Of a stretch of DNA of 64,000 nucleotides, positions 1 through 7,303 are shown piece by piece. The notes beneath the pieces were generated by a model, which was not told the origin of the DNA, did no database searches, and saw only the letters and a program-made list of their open reading frames with translations. This stretch comes from Rhodanobacter sp. 7MK24 (GTDB lineage: Bacteria > Pseudomonadota > Gammaproteobacteria > Xanthomonadales > Rhodanobacteraceae): positions 1-64,000 of the forward strand of contig NZ_JACYXL010000002.1 of NCBI RefSeq assembly GCF_014842995.1, given 5' to 3'. A program made the position numbers and the translations under genes. How positions within the stretch are numbered: the first letter of the stretch is position 1; each line of letters starts with the position of its first letter.

Positions 1-117
1 CGCATGACCGAGGACTGGCGCCACCGCTACAACCATCAACGTCCCCATCGCTCACTCGGCGGACTCTCGCCCGTCGCGTTTGCCATGGCATCATCAACTA
101 CCTCTATTTCCGGGTGA
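1..117 (+). pseudogene. IS3-family transposase (OrfB) C-terminal fragment
   Basis: The open frame entering from the window edge encodes about 38 residues containing RYNHQRPHRSLGGLSP, the C-terminal signature of IS3-family OrfB (DDE) transposases just after the catalytic Glu region. It ends at a TGA at 117. The rest of the transposase lies outside the window, so an intact upstream copy is possible. Its end lies about 20 bases from the point where the neighbouring tniQ frame stops, so this IS copy probably caused the tniQ truncation. Confidence 0.75.
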
Positions 118-137
118 CTCGGGAAAACGAGGACGCT

Positions 138-371
138 TCACGGGGAGCGCCATCCCTCGACACTCCCCGCCAATACTTGTTCAAGCTGCGCAGATGGATT
201 CAGATCCAGATCGGATATTCCCTTCCCGAAAGCCCTCTCGCGACCAAGCAATTGGCCAATAAGTACCTTGGGCGGCATTGCGTAGAACTGCGAGGCACGC
301 CCAAGAAATGAAGACATGCTCTCCCCCGGGAAGGGAGGCGCCACACGTAAACGCATCACAGAATGCCCCAT
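138..371 (-). pseudogene. tniQ: Truncated TniQ/TnsD-family targeting protein
   Basis: After tnsC (4-base gap) a frame starts at ATG 371 (or 356) and carries RVAPPFPGESMSSFLGRAS, the opening of the TniQ domain, which recruits the transposition machinery to a target. Only about 78 residues remain, against 300 or more in functional TniQ/TnsD proteins. No CxxC/CxxH zinc-finger part is present. The frame ends beside the IS3 fragment, consistent with insertional truncation. The last few residues may be IS-derived. The element has therefore probably lost its own target selector. Confidence 0.65.
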
Positions 372-375
372 AGCT

Positions 376-1338
376 TCACTCCCCCTGGGCAGCTTCTCTC
401 TTGAGGAGACGCGCCGATGGGCGCCCGGCCGACGCCACAATCAATTCGGTCGTGATGCACTCGGTTCCATTCGCAATCGCCGCAAGCGCCGCATTCTTGA
501 TGCGGGCGACGATATTCCCCAGTACACCCTTGCCTACCTTGGCCAGGGCGGAGACTTTGTCTGGCGAACCCAAATTTGAGGGTCTCCGCAAGGGCAGCAA
601 CTGCTCATAGGTCACCAAGAAATTCGCCAGGCTAGCATCCGGTTTCCAGGATGGCATCGCGAACTCTGTAAAGCGTGCAGCAAGGTGGGGATCGCTCCGG
701 AAGCCCTGTCCGGCACGATCCGTGCCGAACGCGAGTATGTGGATACTCAATTCGTTCATCAGCAGCTTGATGCCTTCGAGAGCCCTCAGCTGCTCGCGTT
801 CGCTACCTTGCAAAATGTCCTGAACCTCGTCCAGCACGAGCAATCGACAATCGGCGTCCCGAAGCAAACGCTGCACCAAGAGTTCTCGATCGCTGAGGCG
901 ATGTGAGATGCGTGCCGGACTGCCGAGCTCCTCCATGATGCGACCGTAAACCGAACGTGCATCCCGGGTCCCGGACATGGAAATTTTCAGCACACAAGGT
1001 GCGTCACTTCGGTCGTTGTCGCCGTATCTTTGATGGACCAGCTTAGCGAGGCTTGTCTTTCCGTTTCCCCTGTCGGCACACACGATCAGCCCACGCGCCC
1101 TCGTTTGCCTGGGCTCGTACACCATCCATTCTGCTTCGTTCATCACCTCCAGCAAGGCCGGATACAGAATCTGGCGGTCTTCAATGATTGCTTTCGCACG
1201 GACGTCATTCGGAGCATCGAGCAAGCTTGCTGTCGACGGATGCAGATGACGCCTATCGTTCACCTCGGCTCCCCTTGCATCGTAGAAATCTCCGCCTTGT
1301 TTGTCGCGGCTGGGCATACCTTCAGCGGTAGCGTTCAT
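376..1338 (-). CDS. tnsC: TnsC/TniB-like AAA+ transposition ATPase
   Basis: This 320-residue AAA+ ATPase has a Walker A-like loop ADRGNGKT (residues 88-95) and Walker B LLVLDEVQD (166-174), as in TniB/TnsC proteins that link target recognition to the transposase. The ATG at 1338 lies inside the last codons of the preceding tnsB part (17-base overlap), and tniQ follows 4 bases after the stop. The gene order tnsA-tnsB-tnsC-tniQ is that of Tn7-like elements. The length is intermediate between TniB (about 300) and Tn7 TnsC (555). The protein appears intact. Confidence 0.85.
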   Translation of the reverse strand: MNATAEGMPSRDKQGGDFYDARGAEVNDRRHLHPSTASLLDAPNDVRAKAIIEDRQILYPALLEVMNEAEWMVYEPRQTRARGLIVCADRGNGKTSLAKLVHQRYGDNDRSDAPCVLKISMSGTRDARSVYGRIMEELGSPARISHRLSDRELLVQRLLRDADCRLLVLDEVQDILQGSEREQLRALEGIKLLMNELSIHILAFGTDRAGQGFRSDPHLAARFTEFAMPSWKPDASLANFLVTYEQLLPLRRPSNLGSPDKVSALAKVGKGVLGNIVARIKNAALAAIANGTECITTELIVASAGRPSARLLKREAAQGE

Positions 1339-1873
1339 TTTCGAATTCCTCTATGTCATAGGCTTGCGGGCGGTAGTCGCGCAGCTGCTGCTCGACGTCG
1401 CGAAGATTCACAGTGGCGGGCTCAGGCTTGGCAGACGGCGTAGGTTCGCTGCGGTACCGATCACCCGCCGCCTCCGTGGCCTTTCGTCTACGGATTCGCC
1501 TTGATGCTTTTGCCTGCTCGACAAGGGCGTCTGCTCGTTTCTGACTGGCGTCAGCCAACGCCACAAGCTCGGGCGACCTCGACAACGATCTCTCGTGGAA
1601 GCGCCTGACCTGCCATTCCGCAAGCGAGATCGGTTGAATGTCTGGCGTCGTCACAAGAGCCTTCACGAGCAAGCCGCCGGGCGTACGCACGAAGACATGA
1701 GTGATGTCTCGTGGGTCGTAATGGACGTGCACGTTCAGGTGTTGACCTACCCACGGCACCAACTCATCGCTCCAGTACTGAAGTGAGTGAATCTGCACAC
1801 CAGTACGGGTCAGACGACGCGCGTCGCCTGGCAGAAATGTGGCAAGGAACTCAAGTTCATTGAGCGGCTGCAT
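1322..1873 (-). CDS. tnsB: TnsB C-terminal part (Mu-transposase C-terminal barrel) as a separate frame
   Basis: This 183-residue frame resembles the beta-barrel and C-terminal tail of Mu/TnsB transposases (for example LPGDARRLTRTGVQI and VHVHYDPRDITHVFV) that normally follow the catalytic domain in one polypeptide. Its ATG at 1873 sits inside the last codons of the catalytic frame, which stops at 1857, in the +1 frame relative to it. The basic segment near residue 125 and the tail could contact TnsC, as the TnsB C-terminus does in Tn7. It may be a naturally split subunit, a +1 frameshift product, or a broken gene. Confidence 0.7.
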   Translation of the reverse strand: MQPLNELEFLATFLPGDARRLTRTGVQIHSLQYWSDELVPWVGQHLNVHVHYDPRDITHVFVRTPGGLLVKALVTTPDIQPISLAEWQVRRFHERSLSRSPELVALADASQKRADALVEQAKASRRIRRRKATEAAGDRYRSEPTPSAKPEPATVNLRDVEQQLRDYRPQAYDIEEFENERYR

Positions 1874-3146
1874 CGTCGCCCTCCGCAGCCCTCTTCCACA
1901 TTTCGATAGGTGGAATACGGATCATCCGGTGCTCGTTCACGTGATACCGTCCGAGCAACTGCTCGACGAACCACGTCCTCGCTTGACGCAGCGTCAACAC
2001 GGCATGCTTCGCACTGTCGTATTCGCCTTTCGCCTTGACGGAGTTCTTTGTCGTGCCTGGAAGAAGGTGGCACTGCCCTACCATGGTTCCGATCAGACGT
2101 TCGATGGATCCGCCGTAGTGTGGTGAACCCACAGGCCGGTAACAGAGGACGATTCCATGCTCCATGCACCCGCGCTTGAATGCGGCGGAGACGAAATCCT
2201 TCCCGTTGTCCACCACGATTTCACGTGGAAGACCCTGCATCGGCCAGTCAAGCGGCACACCAAACTCTGCAGCAGGCACCTTGGGCAGAACCGCATGAGT
2301 CAGGCACAAAGCAACTGACAAGATTGAAGGTGGCTCGAACCCAATATGGATGCCAAGGATGCATCGCGTGTAGACGTCGATAGCAACTGTCAACCAAGGG
2401 CGACCGATGTAATCGCAGTACGGATCATCGGATCGAACCATCACATCCATCGGCGTGTGATCGATTTCGACACGCTCAAGGCGTGCGGACACTTTCACAT
2501 GCCCGGGCATCGCTTCGTAAAGGTACTTTGCCTTTTTTGATCCTATCCGACGCCGCTGTGCGGCCCGTGTCTCATAATTGCGCACACGCTTTGCCACCGT
2601 AGCTCTTGTCGGCGGCTGAAGGCTCTGTTCCCGACAAGCCACCGCTATGCGCTCATGCAGTGCCGTCACCGTCGGCCGCTCAGGTTGCAAGTAGTAGCTA
2701 TCGATCTTCTCCGCGATAACGCGCTCGACGCCTGGATCCAAGACCGTCGTTCCTGCCTTGCGCCCTGGCGCCTGCCTGATCAGGCCGCTCACCGTTTCAT
2801 GCAGCTTGTAGTCGCTGACAAGCCGCCAGAACTGGCGCTCACTGATACCCAGTGCAGAAGCCTGCTTCTGTGCCTCTGCAGTGCGCCCTGATTTCTTGCT
2901 CAGCAACAGGCGGATCGCTCCTGCGCGAGTGTCAGCCGGATCCCACTGGCCTGATGGAACGGCAGCAACATCCGTCTTTCCAAGCACATCTTCCGGATCT
3001 GCCATGGGGAGCAATTCCCGGCGCTTGACCGTGAGCTTGGTTCCCTCCATGTCGATGACGGCGGCGTCGTGGAATATCAGCTCAATCACTTTGACGACCG
3101 CACCACGGTAAAACGCCATCCTCTGTGGTCGAAGCTCAGGTGCCAT
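1857..3146 (-). CDS. tnsB: TnsB DDE transposase, catalytic part
   Basis: This 429-residue protein has an N-terminal helix-turn-helix region followed by an RNase H-fold integrase core. The candidate triad is D229 (VEIDHTP), D313 (VVDNGKD) and E349 (PHYGGSIER). The D313-E349 spacing matches a DD(35)E arrangement. It would join transposon ends to target DNA. The start at ATG 3146 overlaps the end of tnsA by 11 bases. The frame ends after the region GRYHVNEHRMIRIPPIEMW, exactly where related TnsB proteins continue into the C-terminal barrel; that part is encoded in the next frame. Together the two parts make about 612 residues. Confidence 0.85.
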   Translation of the reverse strand: MAPELRPQRMAFYRGAVVKVIELIFHDAAVIDMEGTKLTVKRRELLPMADPEDVLGKTDVAAVPSGQWDPADTRAGAIRLLLSKKSGRTAEAQKQASALGISERQFWRLVSDYKLHETVSGLIRQAPGRKAGTTVLDPGVERVIAEKIDSYYLQPERPTVTALHERIAVACREQSLQPPTRATVAKRVRNYETRAAQRRRIGSKKAKYLYEAMPGHVKVSARLERVEIDHTPMDVMVRSDDPYCDYIGRPWLTVAIDVYTRCILGIHIGFEPPSILSVALCLTHAVLPKVPAAEFGVPLDWPMQGLPREIVVDNGKDFVSAAFKRGCMEHGIVLCYRPVGSPHYGGSIERLIGTMVGQCHLLPGTTKNSVKAKGEYDSAKHAVLTLRQARTWFVEQLLGRYHVNEHRMIRIPPIEMWKRAAEGDDAAAQ

Positions 3147-3654
3147 GACGCACCTGCCGGTCAAGCACGAGGGAATCCAGATCGGTAATCAGGACGACAG
3201 GGTGTCCCGTAGCTTCCGACAGCGCGGCGAAACGTCGCGACAGTCGGTCACGGATCTTCAGGGCCTCAAAGTAGGGCTTAACCTCGACGTAGGTTCGACT
3301 GCCAAACCCAAGCTCAGCCAGAGCGAATGGGACGCTATGCAAGCGAACCATAAAGTCGGGTGTGTATGACCGCGCTTTCCCATCCTCGCGGTATGTCACC
3401 GTCACAGGCTGACTAGCAACGCGGATCAACTCGCTATAGCCAGTCAGCGCATCAATCACGCGCCGCTCCAGTTGTGATTCGAACCCAACCGCATCATGCC
3501 CAAGTCGAACAGGGTGCCAACCACGGACATGCCGGCTACGGGATAGAGGAATCACACGGTGATCGTGCTTGACCTCCAGGATGCTGTAAGGCGATGCAAC
3601 ACGGTCTTCCGCTAGATAGGATCGGAGCGCGTGTACTCGACGTATATGAAACAT
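3136..3654 (-). CDS. tnsA: TnsA-like transposon endonuclease
   Basis: This 172-residue protein has the TnsA restriction-endonuclease-like core: E59 in GFESQLE, D100 in YTPDF and E124-V-K126 in YVEVKP. In Tn7, TnsA makes the 5' cuts that allow cut-and-paste transposition. ATG 3654 is preceded by GAGGA eight bases upstream. The stop overlaps the start of tnsB, so this is the first gene of the tnsABC operon. It is shorter than E. coli Tn7 TnsA (273 residues) and lacks the winged-helix C-terminal domain, as do many TnsA homologues of other Tn7-like families. Confidence 0.85.
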   Translation of the reverse strand: MFHIRRVHALRSYLAEDRVASPYSILEVKHDHRVIPLSRSRHVRGWHPVRLGHDAVGFESQLERRVIDALTGYSELIRVASQPVTVTYREDGKARSYTPDFMVRLHSVPFALAELGFGSRTYVEVKPYFEALKIRDRLSRRFAALSEATGHPVVLITDLDSLVLDRQVRHGT

Positions 3655-3821
3655 GCTGTTTTCCTCAGTTTTAGAGCCGCTATGCGGCAAGAACTGAGGC
3701 CCACGCCTTGCGAGATTTCCGGCAAACCTCACCCGCAACACGGCCGCTTGACGACTGCGCAGGGGTATGAAATGCTGGGGATGTCAGGACGCCAATCCGA
3801 CACCAGTCCGCTAGGACAACC

Positions 3822-3855
3822 GAGGCTCGCAGATGTTTGCCCATCTGCGGGCCTC
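3822..3855. repeat. Imperfect inverted repeat upstream of tnsA
   Basis: GAGGCTCGCAGATG and CATCTGCGGGCCTC can pair over 14 positions with one G-T, around the loop TTTGCC. It lies about 170 bases upstream of the tnsA start. It could be a terminator for rightward transcription, an operator, or part of the transposon end. No T-run follows on either strand, which argues against a classical intrinsic terminator. Confidence 0.5.
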
Positions 3856-3956
3856 TGTCGTTCAGGGCCTCTCGAATTTAAAGCTGACAGCTAATCGTTC
3901 TTTCTCCTCCTCTGTGTTCGACGTGATCGTCTGATTACGGTGGCATAGCGGCGCGC

Positions 3957-4232
3957 TTACCCTTCCGGATGACCTTGAGCCACTTCGGCACGAGCCTCCG
4001 TGCGAGCTATCCACGCTGCCACATCCTTCGTACTCGCGAACCGCGGCTGGCGCCCCTCCTGCAAGAATGTGGTCACCGGCACGCGCTTGTGCATCACCGC
4101 CTGTCGGAAAGCCGCCCCCGTGCTGTAGCCCAGCAAAAGGCGCAGAGCGCTTCCGCCCACGAAAGGACCGTATTTGGCGAACAACTTCTCTTCGAGTTCG
4201 GCTTGCCGCTGGGCTAGATGGTGCGTGCTCAT
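3957..4232 (-). CDS. Small putative DNA-binding protein
   Basis: This 91-residue protein begins at ATG 4232, preceded by GAGGGA at good spacing. An N-terminal charged helix is followed by a segment around ALRLLLGYSTGAAFRQAV and a basic wing-like stretch ending FASTKDVAAWIA. This layout recalls small winged-helix or excisionase-like proteins of integrative elements. No specific function can be assigned. It lies between tnsA and a 19-bp tandem repeat just upstream of its own start, so it may regulate itself or the tns operon. Confidence 0.6.
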   Translation of the reverse strand: MSTHHLAQRQAELEEKLFAKYGPFVGGSALRLLLGYSTGAAFRQAVMHKRVPVTTFLQEGRQPRFASTKDVAAWIARTEARAEVAQGHPEG

Positions 4233-4240
4233 GGAGTTCC

Positions 4241-4278
4241 CTCGCTCTGTAGGCGTGATCTCGTTCTGTAGGCGTAAT
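4241..4278. repeat. 19-bp tandem direct repeat next to the small DNA-binding gene
   Basis: CTCGCTCTGTAGGCGTGAT is followed directly by CTCGTTCTGTAGGCGTAAT (two differences). A partial third copy, CTAGGCGTGATC, lies at 4338-4349. The first copy begins 9 bases upstream of the minus-strand start at 4232. Such spacing suits an operator for the adjacent gene, or transposase-binding repeats. Confidence 0.65.
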
Positions 4279-4306
4279 CCTCCCTCAGGTATGCCCCACA
4301 TCGGTA

Positions 4307-4332
4307 GGTAAGGTTTTATGCAAAACCTTACC
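4307..4332. repeat. Perfect 11-bp inverted repeat
   Basis: GGTAAGGTTTT (4307-4317) and AAAACCTTACC (4322-4332) are perfect complements around ATGC. The element sits between the divergent genes at 4232 and 4385, beside the 19-bp direct repeats. It could be an operator. There is no T-run outside the stem, so intrinsic termination is unlikely. Confidence 0.7.
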
Positions 4333-4384
4333 CGTGACTAGGCGTGATCAGTAAGATCAGCAAGTCCCGCCCAGCACCCACTTC

Positions 4385-5305
4385 ATGCCACCTACTGCAC
4401 GACGATGGACCAAGGAAGTCAGGCTGCTTCGGGCACGCGCCGCTTTCGCCGACATTGCCGTCGCAGCGAACGGAATCTGGCAGCCAAAGCGGCTAGAAGA
4501 GGTGGTACTCAGCAAGCACCCGAGCCGATCTTTCGTTGAAGCCTCAAACAAGTTCGGCAAGATGGCCAGAGATGGATTTGTTCCTGACAGCGCAACCATT
4601 CAAGCCGTAACGGCAGCCTTCCCGAACTGCAACATCCGGTACTGGCTGGATCATCCGCTGTTCTATCTTCTGGACGCCAACCAGGACAGGCAAGCGGCCC
4701 TGAACTACGCCCTCGATAGCATTCCGGGTGCTCTACGTACGGAGCTGTGGCGTGAACCGATCGACTTTGAACCCTGGACAGGAAAGACACTTCGCCCGTT
4801 GGACGGCGTGCCCCTGTTTGCCTTGCTACGCGGCACCCTTACCCAACACTTGGCTTGCCTCGATGAGAGAGACCACATCCAGTTCGTTGAGACGGGCATC
4901 GAACGCACCCCGGAGGCTGCCGATAAGCTCGACAGGAAGAAGCAGCAACTCACTCGAGACATGCTGCGACTGGAGCAGCCCGGCCAACTCGATCACCTGG
5001 ATGCGCTGACCCTGATCACCGCCTTAGCCAAGTACGCTCAGGACATCCAAGAAGCACGCGCCTTTGAGTTGGCCTCCCTGATGCTGCGGTCACTATTTCC
5101 CAAAGCAATCGCCTACCACCCGCAGCTACTTTTCAGCGTAAAGTTGATCTCGAAACTGTTCTACGAACAGATCTGGGCGCCTGCAAACCATGCGTTCTCC
5201 GTTGCCACGCGATACGGCGCTGATCCAGACAGACTTGCGGAAGACGCCATAGAGTCTGCTGCGCTTCTTGGACAGATCTGTCCGCCCGATCAATACATCC
5301 GCTAG
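4385..5305 (+). CDS. Hypothetical protein, element cargo
   Basis: This 306-residue soluble protein has no family I recognise. The N-terminus is basic (PPTARRWTKEVRLLRARAAF) and the middle contains the conserved-looking phrase NIRYWLDHPLFYLLD. The C-terminal half is predicted helical with several long amphipathic segments. There is no signal peptide or membrane segment. ATG 4385 has no good ribosome-binding site, so the start is uncertain. It is transcribed away from the tns genes and followed within 50 bases by a small zinc-ribbon gene, with which it may form an operon. Confidence 0.65.
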   Translation: MPPTARRWTKEVRLLRARAAFADIAVAANGIWQPKRLEEVVLSKHPSRSFVEASNKFGKMARDGFVPDSATIQAVTAAFPNCNIRYWLDHPLFYLLDANQDRQAALNYALDSIPGALRTELWREPIDFEPWTGKTLRPLDGVPLFALLRGTLTQHLACLDERDHIQFVETGIERTPEAADKLDRKKQQLTRDMLRLEQPGQLDHLDALTLITALAKYAQDIQEARAFELASLMLRSLFPKAIAYHPQLLFSVKLISKLFYEQIWAPANHAFSVATRYGADPDRLAEDAIESAALLGQICPPDQYIR

Positions 5306-5355
5306 GCACAATGGACTGCTGCCGAAGACAATCACTACGGTCTAGGAGGTTCGCC

Positions 5356-5574
5356 ATGTCACATCACCTTGGAACGTATTCCGACTGGCGAACCATTGCA
5401 CCGGTGGATCATTGCCCTCGGTGCGGAGGGACACATCTGCGATCACGGGATTGCCCAACGGGTCTGGAAGTCGAGTGTGCAAGCGGCTGCGGCTATCGTG
5501 AAGTGCTCGCCGATTTCACCCGTGAGGACTTCGACCGGTGGATGCAACGCGTGCGCTCGCAGCGCACTTCGTGA
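5356..5574 (+). CDS. Small zinc-ribbon protein
   Basis: This 72-residue protein starts at ATG 5356 behind a perfect AGGAGG (5344-5349). It contains CPRCGG and, further on, C-x(5)-C-x(3)-C (DCPTGLEVECASGCGY), a treble-cysteine ribbon like those of the restriction-alleviation (Lar-like) family. The C-terminal tail is basic and aromatic. That family is found on phages and mobile elements. An anti-restriction role is only a suggestion from the fold. Confidence 0.65.
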   Translation: MSHHLGTYSDWRTIAPVDHCPRCGGTHLRSRDCPTGLEVECASGCGYREVLADFTREDFDRWMQRVRSQRTS

Positions 5575-5716
5575 TGCCCAGTCCCTGTCCACGCTCACCC
5601 CATAGACGTACACCCATGTGGCTATGTGATCATGATAGGCTCATGACGTGATCCGCCCTCCTTTCCACCACGAGCGAATACCGACGAGCAGCTGAAGCAT
5701 GCTCGTTCGTTGATTC

Positions 5717-5815
5717 GCCCCCGTGGCCGAGAGGTTAGGCGTCCGGCTTATATCCGGATAAAGGCAGTGGCCAGATAAGCCACCCATGCAGGTTCGAGTC
5801 CTGCCGGGGGCACCA
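5717..5815 (+). tRNA. Class II tRNA with anticodon UAU and a 29-nt variable region
   Basis: The cloverleaf is complete. The 7-bp acceptor is GCCCCCG/CGGGGGC, position 73 is A and CCA is encoded (5813-5815). The D arm is GCC/GGC with GG in the loop. The anticodon stem is TCCGG/CCGGA with the 7-base loop CTTATAT, and the T arm is GCAGG/CCTGC with loop TTCGAGT. U33 at 5748 fixes the anticodon as TAT (5749-5751), which reads the isoleucine codon AUA. The variable region (5759-5787) forms a GTGGC/GCCAC stem and is longer than in usual Leu or Ser tRNAs. The D arm is Ser-like, but A73 is the Leu/Tyr/Ile discriminator, so amino-acid identity is unclear. Confidence 0.85.
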
Positions 5816-5830
5816 ATCCCAGGTGCCCGT

Positions 5831-6220
5831 ATGAATCCTGAAAATTCACGACGACTGCAGTCGGACTTCCCGCAGCTGTACCGATCGCAGAGGCTCGATC
5901 CTCTTCGCCAGGATCAGCCCACCGTGCTCGCGCTCTGGGGCTTCGAGTGCGGTGATGGCTGGATGGACTTGATCTATCGCCTTAGCCAAGCCATCTCCAA
6001 GCGCATCGAATCCACCGGGCTGGACATCGTCGCGACGCAGGTGAAGGAGAAGTTCGGCACGCTGCGGTTCTATGTCGATGGCGGGGATGAAGAAGTTTTC
6101 CGGCTCATCGATTCTGCCGAACAAGAGTCGGCAACGATTTGCGAGGCATGTGGTGCACCTGGCACCCTTGTCACGAAGGGGTGGCATTCGACGCTCTGCG
6201 AATGCTGCAGGCGTGCCTGA
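5831..6220 (+). CDS. Conserved hypothetical protein with C-terminal zinc ribbon
   Basis: This 129-residue protein starts at ATG 5831, only 15 bases after the tRNA CCA end. The core phrase VKEKFGTLRFYVDGG is followed by CEACG and, about 20 residues on, CECC, giving a four-cysteine zinc site. I recall this layout from uncharacterised proteins of phages and genomic islands, with no assigned function. No ribosome-binding site stands out. Co-transcription with the tRNA is possible from the spacing. Confidence 0.7.
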   Translation: MNPENSRRLQSDFPQLYRSQRLDPLRQDQPTVLALWGFECGDGWMDLIYRLSQAISKRIESTGLDIVATQVKEKFGTLRFYVDGGDEEVFRLIDSAEQESATICEACGAPGTLVTKGWHSTLCECCRRA

Positions 6221-6460
6221 TAATTCTTTGGTTTTGTTGCGCGCGAGCGTGACATGCCGTCTCCGTAGGAAGGCCGGGCGTAGACACAGGAGCGCAGCTA
6301 TTTCCTTAGGCAGCCAAGAGCTTCATGCCTGCGGCCAGAGCTATTGGGACAAGGCCTTGAACGACTTGTCGTGCCGTCGACGTGGTGGAGCAGCCCTCAA
6401 ATCGCAAGCAGGGACTGGTTCGTGCGAGACTGCACATTCTCGATCAAAAGATGCCCGACC

Positions 6461-7303
6461 ATGGCGCTTCCGTATGCAACGACGAGTCAGGCCGCAGCCT
6501 ACGCCGACTATGACTGGGTAGCCGTTTTGCTTTTTAGACGGTTGACGGCCAATTATACGGTGGCGACCTTGCCTCCCCGCATCCCCTTCTCCCTAGATGA
6601 TGTTCGAGATGCAGCGGAAGAAGCGTTACGAGACGGGCTTTTGAAGAAAGGCAAAATTCGAAACATCGCCGACATCAAGTATTCCTACGATGCACGGCGC
6701 GATTTCCCTGCAGAGATGATGCAGGCGTTTCCGATCACTTGGCTGTCATCTGGCAAGGGTCAATACTTCTTTAGAAAGACCATTCGAAAGAACATCATCG
6801 ATCTGCAATCGATTTGTTCTCCTCTGCCCCAGCTTGAGTACGTTGTCGACCAGACGCCGATATTTAACTCGAAGCTCATGGGGAAAGACGAACAAGCCGT
6901 TTTTGCTCGGGCCCGATATGCTGGAATATTCAATCAGATACTTGGCTTCCAAGCCAACCCAGTTCAGGGACATCACCGAACGAGTGTCGGGTACGGGCAG
7001 GTGGAGGTGGACGAGGTTCAAGCCGGGCTTGAGGGACAGCTCGGCGTAATTGTCCCGATTTCCGGAAAGGGTGGACAGGACAGGCTCTCGTGGTCGCAAG
7101 TACTGAACCTCAACACCTATGGGGCAGCGTGCTTAGCACGATACGGCAAGATCCAACCCCCTCTTACTGGTGCCAAGGTGCGAAGCCTGTGCCTATGGAT
7201 GGACAAGGTGACCGCTGAGATTTGGGTCGTCGAGTTCTCTGACCAGCACAGCGACATCGATTTGATCGATATCGTTCAGGTGCGCCGATTCAAGTTCGTT
7301 TGA
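6461..7303 (+). CDS. Probable type II restriction endonuclease
   Basis: This 280-residue protein lies convergent with a cytosine-5 methyltransferase and overlaps its end by 14 bases. The segment QVEVDEVQAGLEGQLGVIVP followed by ISGKGGQD has acidic residues 15-20 residues before a Lys, as in PD-(D/E)xK nucleases. I recall this pattern from uncharacterised proteins paired with Dcm-type methyltransferases. The frame is open upstream to ATG 6344. ATG 6461 (MALPYATT) is preferred because the upstream residues look non-coding. Cleavage specificity cannot be read from sequence. Confidence 0.6.
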   Translation: MALPYATTSQAAAYADYDWVAVLLFRRLTANYTVATLPPRIPFSLDDVRDAAEEALRDGLLKKGKIRNIADIKYSYDARRDFPAEMMQAFPITWLSSGKGQYFFRKTIRKNIIDLQSICSPLPQLEYVVDQTPIFNSKLMGKDEQAVFARARYAGIFNQILGFQANPVQGHHRTSVGYGQVEVDEVQAGLEGQLGVIVPISGKGGQDRLSWSQVLNLNTYGAACLARYGKIQPPLTGAKVRSLCLWMDKVTAEIWVVEFSDQHSDIDLIDIVQVRRFKFV

